This document shows, one piece after another, positions 51,683 through 58,673 of a DNA stretch of 64,000 bases (positions are counted from its first letter, which is position 1; each line of letters opens with the position of its first letter). This stretch comes from Paraburkholderia sp. HP33-1 (GTDB lineage: Bacteria > Pseudomonadota > Gammaproteobacteria > Burkholderiales > Burkholderiaceae): assembly GCF_021390595.1 (NCBI RefSeq), contig NZ_JAJEJR010000001.1, positions 3,286,001 to 3,350,000 on the forward strand, in the 5' to 3' direction. Below the pieces are notes generated by a model that made no database searches, was not told the origin of the DNA, and worked only from the letters and a program-made list of their open reading frames with translations. The position numbers and the translations under genes are program-made.

Positions 51683-52279
51683 GTGACACAACGATGCAAC
51701 TGGGTATCGAGCGAAGCGCTCGCACAGTACCACGACACCGAATGGGGCGTGCCGTCGCGCGACGACCAGCACCTGTTCGAGATGCTGGTGCTCGAAGGTG
51801 CGCAGGCCGGTTTGTCATGGTCGACGATACTCAACAAGCGCGCCGGCTACCGCCGCGCGTTCGCCGACTTCGACATCGACAAGGTTGCGGCCTTCACGTC
51901 GAAGCACGTGGATGCGCTGATCGCGGACGAAGGCATCGTACGACATCGCGGCAAGATCGAGGCGGCCATTCTCAACGCGCGCGCCGTGCAGCAGATTCAG
52001 GCTGAACATGGCTCACTCGCGAATTTCGTGTGGTCATTCGTCGACGACAATCCGATTCAGAACGAATGGGCTTCGTATAAGCAAGCGCCCGCGAAGACGG
52101 AAGTATCGGACGCGCTAAGCAAGGCGCTCAAGCACTACGGCTGCAAATTCGTCGGCTCGACGATCTGCTATGCGTTCATGCAGGCGGTCGGCATGGTCAA
52201 CGATCATGAGACGACTTGCATGTGCCGCGAGCGATGCGCGTCGCTGGGCAAGAAGGGGCGCCGTCGTAAGGCGGAGTGA
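51683..52279 (+). CDS. tag: DNA-3-methyladenine glycosylase I (Tag)
   Basis: 198 residues from a GTG with GGGAG five bases upstream. Tag removes 3-methyladenine from alkylated DNA. The family signature is CNWVSSEALAQYHDTEWGVP with the catalytic Glu in DTEWG. AGLSWSTILNKRAGYRRAF follows, and the C-terminal zinc ligands are in NDHETTCMC with Cys5 and His of the N-terminus. The C-terminal KKGRRRKAE is basic. Confidence 0.95.
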   Translation: MTQRCNWVSSEALAQYHDTEWGVPSRDDQHLFEMLVLEGAQAGLSWSTILNKRAGYRRAFADFDIDKVAAFTSKHVDALIADEGIVRHRGKIEAAILNARAVQQIQAEHGSLANFVWSFVDDNPIQNEWASYKQAPAKTEVSDALSKALKHYGCKFVGSTICYAFMQAVGMVNDHETTCMCRERCASLGKKGRRRKAE

Positions 52280-52491
52280 GGCGGCGGAGCTCCTCTCTGC
52301 GCCGAAGGTTCGGGGCCTGGCGCAGCGGATCAAGGAGACTCCTGAGCGGGACGGGCAAAAGCACGAATTGGGGCTCTTTCACGCGCGTAGTCGGCCCTTC
52401 GTCGGCCGCCGCATGACGGATACTCGTCGCCATGCGCTCACGCGATGCCCCACGAAAAAAATACCACCGCGCCGGCCGCGGGAGACCAACC

Positions 52492-52917
52492 ATGAAAACC
52501 TTCAACTTCCTGACTCATCAGGACATTTACGACCGGTCGGTCACGCATCTGTTGGACCAGAAACGCACCGCGTTGCTGCCGAGAGGCGGCGGTGCCTACC
52601 GCGGCTATTGCGGCGGCTGCCCGGTCGGTAACTTCATCAAGCCGCGCGACTACATGACCGCGATGGAAGGTGTGCCGGTCCGCTTCATCGGCAAACCGCC
52701 GGCCGAAATTCCCGCTTACATGGACGCCGGCGTGGCCGCGCTGAACAAGGCGCTACTGCGGGCACGCATCAACGTATATGACCCGGTGACAATCGCTCTG
52801 CTCAGTTGCCTGCAAAATGTGCATGACGCGTTCGGCACCTGGGAATGGCACGACCGGCTGGGTTCGATCGCGCGCGAGTTCGGTCTGTCGGCCGAGCGGC
52901 TAAGGAGCGCGGTGTAA
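52492..52917 (+). CDS. conserved protein of unknown function
   Basis: 141 residues from the ATG at 52492 (GGGAG seven bases upstream). I do not recognise a family. Visible features are an N-terminal YDRSVTHLLDQKRTALLP, a Cys/Gly cluster YRGYCGGCPVGNFIKP (two Cys separated by two Gly, which could bind a metal), and a helical C-terminal half. No signal peptide or membrane segment. It lies between tag and rpsU with no clear operon partner. Codon use is like that of its neighbours, so it is probably a real gene. Confidence 0.7.
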   Translation: MKTFNFLTHQDIYDRSVTHLLDQKRTALLPRGGGAYRGYCGGCPVGNFIKPRDYMTAMEGVPVRFIGKPPAEIPAYMDAGVAALNKALLRARINVYDPVTIALLSCLQNVHDAFGTWEWHDRLGSIAREFGLSAERLRSAV

Positions 52918-52950
52918 CAACGACACGCAGACGGCAAAAACGGGCGCCCC

Positions 52951-52996
52951 AAAAGCAAAACGGCGATGTGGCTTCTTTCGAAGCTCACACCGCCGT
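52951..52996 (-). terminator. terminator after rpsU
   Basis: A long imperfect stem (ACGGCG against CGCCGT at the base, CTTC against GAAG near the loop) followed on the minus strand by TTTTGCTTTT. It lies 23 bp after the rpsU stop. Confidence 0.85.
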
Positions 52997-53018
52997 TCGG
53001 CGTGCGTAAAAAGCGTGC

Positions 53019-53231
53019 TTAGTGCAGCTTTTTCGGGAGCATCTGGCTGCGCAGACGCTTGTGGAGGCGCTTAACAGCTGCAGCCTTCTTGCGTTTGCGA
53101 GCCGTGGTCGGCTTTTCGTACGATTGACGCTCACGCAGTTCAGCGATCAGGCCATTCTTTTCGATTGCGCGACGAAAGCGGCGAATTGCCACTTCGAACG
53201 GCTCGTTTTCCTTCAGAAGAATCGTCGTCAT
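53019..53231 (-). CDS. rpsU: 30S ribosomal protein S21
   Basis: 70 residues, standard size. The sequence [21 protein letters not shown] and the basic C-terminus ([20 protein letters not shown]) are those of S21 of betaproteobacteria. S21 binds the 30S subunit near the anti-Shine-Dalgarno region. It is a single gene here, not next to dnaG. Confidence 0.97.
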   Translation of the reverse strand: MTTILLKENEPFEVAIRRFRRAIEKNGLIAELRERQSYEKPTTARKRKKAAAVKRLHKRLRSQMLPKKLH

Positions 53232-53649
53232 GTAATTCCTAACTCAATCACTAGATACGGGTTTAATTGCATGGCGGTAACCGCTCAGGTCACCAGTCAC
53301 GCGCCGGCCCTCCGGTCGCTCCGATTCATGGCCAGTAACAGGCAAACGCAGAGCTGATAGACAACCCCGGCCAAACCACGAATGAAGCGAGAGGCAAAGC
53401 GGCCACGGAGGCCGGAAAAGAGAGGTGGGGAGTTCACCGCGGAACGCGGACAGACGTAGTGCAAAAGCCGCGTCTGTTGCCGTTTCGCCAACCTTTCATC
53501 AATGAAAAACACTGACGAAACAGGCAAAGATCTCAATTCACTCCCGATGATATCAGGAAACTCTCCATCGTACCAGGGGGTTACCAATTGCGCCAGGCTT
53601 TTCCCTAACCTTGGCCGCCCCCGCGTCAGCGGCCGAGAGGCCCGCCCCA
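53232..53649. other. 418-bp gap between rpsU and the aldo/keto reductase gene
   Basis: It should contain the rpsU promoter on the minus strand, but I could not identify clear -35 and -10 boxes. A minus-strand open frame (53297-53650) is Arg/Leu rich and has no family feature. I see nothing else in this stretch. Confidence 0.5.
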
Positions 53650-54591
53650 TCAGGCGCTCGCGTCATCCAGCTCACGGATATCGTCGGCTGTCAGGGACAG
53701 TTGGACGGCCGCGACCAGGCTCTTCAACTGCTCGACCGAGGTCGCGCTGGCAATAGGGGCCGTAACGCTCGGCCGCGCGATCAGCCATGCGAGAGCGATC
53801 GCGGCCGGCGTGCTGTCGTGCCGTTGCGCGACGTGGTCGAGCGCGCCGAGAATCCGCAAGCCGCGGCCGTTCAGGTATTTCTCGACCCGGCTGCCACGCA
53901 CCTTGCCGGCCAGATCGGCCTCGCTGCGATATTTGCCCGACAGAAACCCGCTCGCGAGGCTGTAATAGACGACCACGCCGAGATGATGCGCGAGCGCCAC
54001 CGGCTCGCTGTCGCGTTCGTATTGCGCGCGGTCGTACAAATTGTATTCGGGCTGCAGCAACTGATACTCGGGCAGCCCGTGCTGGCGCGACACCGCAAGC
54101 GCTTCCTCGACGCGCGCGCCGCTGTAGTTGGACGCGCCTATCACACGCACCTTGCCCGCCTCGATCAGCTTCTGATACGCGCCGAGCGTTTCGGCGAGCG
54201 GCGTGGCGGTGTCGTCGTCATGGGAAAAATAGACGTCGATGTAATCAGTTTGCAGGCGACGCAACGAGTCTTCGACCGCCGCCTGGATGTTCGCGGCCGA
54301 CAGCCCCTTGCGCAGCGGATGCTTCGACACCTTGGTCGCGAGCACGATCCGCTCGCGCTTGCCGCTCCGGCGAAACCACTTGCCGAGGATCGTCTCCGAC
54401 TCGCCGCCCTTGTTGCCGGGCACCCAGGCAGAGTAGACATCGGCGGTATCGATGAAGTCGAGTCCAGCGTCGACGAACGCATCGAGGATCGAAAACGACG
54501 TCGCCTCGTCGGCGGTCCAGCCAAATACATTGCCGCCGAACATCAGCGGCACGACCTGCAATTCTGAACGGCCAATCCTGCGCTTCTGCAT
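53650..54591 (-). CDS. aldo/keto reductase
   Basis: 313 residues from the ATG at 54591 (GGAG six bases upstream); upstream in-frame codons are unsupported. The (alpha/beta)8 NADPH-dependent reductase has FIDTADVYSAWVPGNKGGESE with catalytic Asp and Tyr, LATKVSKHP with Lys, and VYFSHDDDTATP with His. GKVRVIGASNYSGARVEEAL and VTAPIASATSVEQLKSLV are cofactor-binding. The substrate is unknown. It lies convergent to nothing and divergent from fliC. Confidence 0.92.
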   Translation of the reverse strand: MQKRRIGRSELQVVPLMFGGNVFGWTADEATSFSILDAFVDAGLDFIDTADVYSAWVPGNKGGESETILGKWFRRSGKRERIVLATKVSKHPLRKGLSAANIQAAVEDSLRRLQTDYIDVYFSHDDDTATPLAETLGAYQKLIEAGKVRVIGASNYSGARVEEALAVSRQHGLPEYQLLQPEYNLYDRAQYERDSEPVALAHHLGVVVYYSLASGFLSGKYRSEADLAGKVRGSRVEKYLNGRGLRILGALDHVAQRHDSTPAAIALAWLIARPSVTAPIASATSVEQLKSLVAAVQLSLTADDIRELDDASA

Positions 54592-54744
54592 GATTTCTCC
54601 GGAATCGGTAACGGGCAGGCGAACGAGGATACGCCCACTTCCGCTCACCTGCTGCGCATCACGCTGGCGAGGCTGCATGCGGCTCGCAGCCCGCAAGCCC
54701 CGCCTGGCACGGCAAACAATCAGGGCGCCATTACAAAAAGTTGC

Positions 54745-54771
54745 TCAAGTTTTTTGGAGGCGGGCCGTCAA
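54745..54771 (+). promoter_or_regulatory. FliA (sigma-28) promoter for fliC
   Basis: TCAA, a 15-bp spacer starting with a T run, and GCCGTCAA. It lies 90 bp upstream of the fliC ATG. The same pattern, with TCAA and a GCCGTTAA -10, is seen upstream of flgK. Confidence 0.88.
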
Positions 54772-54861
54772 CCTTCACTGAGGCGGCCAGCAATGAACAC
54801 GTGCTTCCGCCGATGCCACCACTGGCAGGTTTAGGGCTCATGCCTCTACAGGAGAATTTTC

Positions 54862-56328
54862 ATGCTTAGCATCAACAGTAATATCAACTCGCTGACGGCT
54901 CAGGAAAACCTGACTGGTTCTGGCAGCGCGCTGTCGCAAGCCATTACCCGCCTGTCGTCGGGCAAGCGCATCAACAGCGCGGCGGACGATGCGGCTGGCC
55001 TCGCGATCTCGACGACCCTGCAAACCGCGATCAACGGCCTGAACCAGGGCGTTTCGAACGCGAACGACGGCGTGTCGATGGTGCAAACGGCAAGCACCGG
55101 CTTGAGCCAGATCACGCAAAGCCTGCAAACGATCCGCTCGCTCGCGAACGAGGCATCGGGCGGCTCGCTGTCGGCAAGCAACCAGGCAGCACTGCAACAG
55201 GAAGTTGCACAGCAAGTCGCTGAAGTGAACCGTCTCGCATCGCAGACCACGTACAACGGCATCAACCTGTTGAACGGTACGGCGGGCAACGTCTCCGTCC
55301 AGGTCGGCGCGAACGTCGGCCAGACGATTTCGATCAACCTGAGCCAAGGCGTCTCCGCCGCATCGTTGGGCAGCGGTCCGGTGCAGTCTGGCAACACGCT
55401 CGGCACCATCACGGGTCTCGACCTGACCTCGACCGGCGCAGCGAACTCGGCCGGTGGCGCGGGCGCGATCACCGCGATCAACATCGTCTCGAACGGCACC
55501 GGCGGCTTCACGTTCACCGACCAGAACAACCAGGCGCTCTCGAGCACGGTGTCGAGCAACCTGTTCACGGTCACGGGCACGGCGAGCGGCATCGACGGCA
55601 TCGCCGTCAACTCGGGCGGCGGTCTGACTATCGCCAACCAGCTCGCGTCGATCAACAGCGCTGAAACTGGCTTCGGTTCGACGGCGTCGTCGGGCACGGT
55701 TCTCGGCGTCCTGTCTGGCCTTAACCTGAACCCGGCGACGGGCAGCGCAGCTGCGTCGGGCACCGCGAACGCGATCACGTCGATCACGGTCGAGGCGAAC
55801 GGCAGCGGCGGCTTCCAGTACGTCGACCAGAACGGCAACCAGCTGTCGAGCAGCGCAGCAAGCGGCCTGTTCGCAGCTTCGTCGAGCAGCGGCACCCTGG
55901 CTTTCGCCGCCGGCGCGACCCCGACCAGCACGATCGGCGCGAACGGCGTCAGCACGGCTAGCGCGGCAAGCGGCGCTACTACGCTGAACCTGATCAACTA
56001 CAACAACACGCCGACTTCGGTTTCCAACGTGGACGTCAGCACGACTGCAGGTGCGAACCTCGCGATGGAATCGGTCGACAACGCACTGGCGACGATCAAC
56101 AACATCCAGGCAACGCTGGGCGCGGCGCAGAACCGACTGACCGGCATCTCGACGTCGCAGCAGGCAGAGTCGACCGACCTGTCGAGCGCACATTCGCAGA
56201 TCACTGACTCTGACTTCGCGCAGGAAACGGCGAACCTGAGCAAGGCGCAAGTGCTGCAACAAGCTGGTATCTCGGTGCTGGCACAGGCAAACTCGCAGCC
56301 GCAGCAAGTCCTGAAGCTGCTGCAGTAA
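54862..56328 (+). CDS. fliC: flagellin FliC
   Basis: 488 residues with AGGAG upstream of the ATG. The N-terminal D0/D1 (MLSINSNINSLTAQENL, RLSSGKRINSAADDAAGLAI, then VAEVNRLASQTTYNGINLLNG) and C-terminal D1/D0 (LGAAQNRLTGIS, AHSQITDSDFAQETANLSKA, ending QPQQVLKLLQ) are highly conserved. The surface-exposed middle contains two related copies of about 85-100 residues, starting at 177 (GNTLGTITGLDL) and 278 (GTVLGVLSGLNL). It is rich in Ser and Thr, so it has many possible O-glycosylation sites. The glycosylation-type genes downstream fit that. Confidence 0.97.
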   Translation: MLSINSNINSLTAQENLTGSGSALSQAITRLSSGKRINSAADDAAGLAISTTLQTAINGLNQGVSNANDGVSMVQTASTGLSQITQSLQTIRSLANEASGGSLSASNQAALQQEVAQQVAEVNRLASQTTYNGINLLNGTAGNVSVQVGANVGQTISINLSQGVSAASLGSGPVQSGNTLGTITGLDLTSTGAANSAGGAGAITAINIVSNGTGGFTFTDQNNQALSSTVSSNLFTVTGTASGIDGIAVNSGGGLTIANQLASINSAETGFGSTASSGTVLGVLSGLNLNPATGSAAASGTANAITSITVEANGSGGFQYVDQNGNQLSSSAASGLFAASSSSGTLAFAAGATPTSTIGANGVSTASAASGATTLNLINYNNTPTSVSNVDVSTTAGANLAMESVDNALATINNIQATLGAAQNRLTGISTSQQAESTDLSSAHSQITDSDFAQETANLSKAQVLQQAGISVLAQANSQPQQVLKLLQ

Positions 56329-56347
56329 AGAGGCCTTAAGTAGAATG

Positions 56348-56384
56348 CGCGGACGAGCCGTCGGTCACCGGTAGCTCGTCCGCG
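56348..56384 (+). terminator. hairpin after fliC
   Basis: A perfect 11-bp stem (CGCGGACGAGC at 56348-56358 against GCTCGTCCGCG at 56374-56384) with a 15-base loop, 20 bp after the stop. No T run follows, so it may protect the mRNA 3' end or partly terminate transcription before fliD. Confidence 0.65.
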
Positions 56385-56397
56385 TAGTCAATTTATC

Positions 56398-56414
56398 GGG
56401 AGGCGTCGCCTCCC
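56398..56414 (+). terminator. second small hairpin before fliD
   Basis: GGGAGGC, GTC, GCCTCCC: a perfect 7-bp stem with a 3-base loop followed by TT. Its role is not clear. It lies 69 bp upstream of fliD; no FliA-type promoter was found between it and fliD. Confidence 0.4.
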
Positions 56415-56482
56415 TTAATCTCGTCAGAACCCCGCGGTTCGCCGCACGTATCGCCGCGGTCTGGAGCAGGCAGGAGCGCAAC

Positions 56483-58036
56483 ATGTCGACAGTCACCTCG
56501 AGTTCCACTACATCGACCACCTCGTCGGTCGCCTCAGTACAGGCCGCCGCCCAAACCGCGCTGAAAGCGGCGGCGCAGTCGATCATTTCCGGGGCGACAG
56601 GCAACAGTTCGCTGGACGTATCCTCGCTCGTGACCGCACTGGTCAGCGCCAAGACAGCCGGACAGACGGCAGCGTTAACCGCCGAAGCAACCACCGACAA
56701 CACCCAGATTTCTGCGATTGGCCAGCTTTCCGCGGCGCTTTCCGCGCTGCAGGTCAGCGCCGCGCCGCTCTACAACGGCTCCATGCTGACGTCGTTCACC
56801 GCGACGACTAGCGGCTCCGGCATCACGGCGACTGCAGGGTCGGGCGCCGTCGCCGGCACCTATTCATTGGACGTCACGCAGATCGCGTCGGCGCAGAGCA
56901 TCACGTCCGCGGCCTTCAACACCACCACCGCGGCGGGCCTCGGCACCGGCACGCTGAACGTGTCGGTGGGAAGCAAGTCGATGAGCCTCAACATCACGAG
57001 TGCGAACGACAGCCTGAGCGGCATCGCCGCGGCCATCAACTCGTCGGACAGTAATCCCGGCATTTCCGCGGCGGTCGTCACCGGCAGCGACGGGCAACAC
57101 CTGGTGCTCAGCTCGACTTCGACCGGCGCCTCGAACACGATCAACATTACCGTCTCGGGCACGACCTCCACCACCAGCGCGCTCAATCAGCTCGCGGTGA
57201 CGACGACCGCGGCGAGCGACGCCACATCCGGCAGCACTTCGACGGTTAGTTCCTCGAGCGGCTGGACGCAAAGCTCGGCCGCGCTGGACGCCGAGTTCAC
57301 GGTCAACGGCACGGCGGCGACCAGCTCCACCAACACGGTGACCAGCGTGCTGAGCGGCGTGACGCTCAACCTTACGTCGGCCGCAGTGGACTCGACCGGG
57401 AAGTCGCCGCAGACGCTCACCGTTGCCGCGAACACCACGCAGCAGGCGACCGACGTCGAGAACTTCGTGAGCGCCTACAACACGGTCGAGAGCACGATCA
57501 GCTCGCTCACGTCGTTCAACTCGAGCGCGGCGGCCGGCTCGCAAGGCGGCCCGCTGCTGGGCGACTCAATGGTCAATATGATCCGGCAGGCGCTCGGCAG
57601 CATCGTGGGCAACAGCGTCAGCTCGTCGGGCGTTACGTCGACCCTCGCGTCGATCGGTGTCTCGCTGAACGCGGACGGCACGCTGTCGGTCGACTCTTCC
57701 ACGCTCAACACGGCGCTGCAAAACAATGCGTCTGGCGTATCAGCACTGTTCAACCTGACCAACGGTATCGGCCAGCAGTTGAACACCGCGATCACGACCT
57801 ACACGCAGAGTGGGGGGCTCATCGACAAGCGCACGGCCGTGCTGACAGCCGACCTGAAGAACGTCACCACGCAGTCGAACGCGCTCAGCGCCTACGCGCA
57901 GCAGCTGACGACACAGTACAACAACGAGTTCAGTGCGCTGAACACGCTGATGGCGAGCACCAACAACGACACGCAGTATCTGACCCAGCTGTTCGGCGGC
58001 ACGAACACCTCGGGCACGCTCAACAAGAGCAGCTGA
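56483..58036 (+). CDS. fliD: flagellar filament cap protein FliD (HAP2)
   Basis: 517 residues with AGGAG upstream. FliD caps the filament and folds new flagellin. The N-terminal LDVSSLVTALVSAKTAGQTAAL is the family start; the middle is Ser/Thr-rich; VENFVSAYNTVESTISSLTSF, MVNMIRQALGSIVG and the C-terminal DKRTAVLTADLKNVTTQSNAL are typical. It lies between fliC and fliT and may be read from the fliC promoter past the hairpins. Confidence 0.95.
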   Translation: MSTVTSSSTTSTTSSVASVQAAAQTALKAAAQSIISGATGNSSLDVSSLVTALVSAKTAGQTAALTAEATTDNTQISAIGQLSAALSALQVSAAPLYNGSMLTSFTATTSGSGITATAGSGAVAGTYSLDVTQIASAQSITSAAFNTTTAAGLGTGTLNVSVGSKSMSLNITSANDSLSGIAAAINSSDSNPGISAAVVTGSDGQHLVLSSTSTGASNTINITVSGTTSTTSALNQLAVTTTAASDATSGSTSTVSSSSGWTQSSAALDAEFTVNGTAATSSTNTVTSVLSGVTLNLTSAAVDSTGKSPQTLTVAANTTQQATDVENFVSAYNTVESTISSLTSFNSSAAAGSQGGPLLGDSMVNMIRQALGSIVGNSVSSSGVTSTLASIGVSLNADGTLSVDSSTLNTALQNNASGVSALFNLTNGIGQQLNTAITTYTQSGGLIDKRTAVLTADLKNVTTQSNALSAYAQQLTTQYNNEFSALNTLMASTNNDTQYLTQLFGGTNTSGTLNKSS

Positions 58037-58055
58037 CGGTTAGGAGAATAGTCTG

Positions 58056-58376
58056 ATGAGCGCAGAGCGGATGGAAATGAGCCAGGCGGAACTCGTCGGG
58101 CGCGTGTTCGACTTGACCGAGGCGATCAGCCTTGCCGGCCAACTTGCCGACTGGCAACGCGCCGCGGGCCTCGCCGAGGAGCGCTCGCAGCTCGTGCGTT
58201 CGATCCGACGCGAGCAGGACGCCGAGTCGCTGCAGCTCATCGGCCGCATCCTCGAAATGAACGGCGCGATCGCGAACGACGCGCGGACCTATCGGGACGA
58301 GCTGACAATCGAATACCAGGCAGCGGTCGCGCGCACACAAGCCGCACAGCAATACAACCGCGTCGCTCTCTTCTGA
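58056..58376 (+). CDS. fliT: FliT-like flagellar chaperone
   Basis: 106 residues with AGGAG upstream. It is a small helical protein in the FliT position, directly after fliD. The sequence (VGRVFDLTEAISLAGQLADW and QLVRSIRREQDAESLQLIGRILEMN) is consistent with the betaproteobacterial FliT type, but conservation is low, so the call rests mainly on context and helix content. FliT binds FliD and, in enterics, inhibits FlhDC. No fliS is seen between fliD and fliT in this window. Confidence 0.75.
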   Translation: MSAERMEMSQAELVGRVFDLTEAISLAGQLADWQRAAGLAEERSQLVRSIRREQDAESLQLIGRILEMNGAIANDARTYRDELTIEYQAAVARTQAAQQYNRVALF

Positions 58377-58470
58377 CGAAGCCGAAACATCCCGCGAATC
58401 GCAAGTCGGTTCGCACCAGAAAAACGCATAACAACAATCACGCCGCATCACGGGCGTGCCAGTTCGACTC

Positions 58471-58496
58471 AAGCCCGCCTGCTGCGGGCTTTTTTT
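58471..58496 (+). terminator. rho-independent terminator after fliT
   Basis: An 8-bp stem (AAGCCCGC against GCGGGCTT), loop CTGCT, then a T run. It ends the fliC-fliD-fliT unit. The next 177 bp to the OGT-type gene have no gene; that gene's promoter should lie there. Confidence 0.9.
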
Positions 58497-58673
58497 ACGC
58501 CTGCGCGGTCAACGCCTGTCACTCGAGGTGAAATGCGGGTGATTCCACCCGCTGCTCGGCCAATCGCCCAAAACCGGGGCCGCTAGACTACATCGAGAAC
58601 TGTGCGCCCACATTCGGTCGACGCGCGAAACACTGGCACCTGATGCCACCGCCCCAGGCGATGAAGGACATAT

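Noticed and set aside
53297..53650. 117-codon minus-strand open frame upstream of rpsU
   Set aside because: No recognisable domain and Arg/Leu-rich; overlaps the aldo/keto reductase end and the expected rpsU promoter region.
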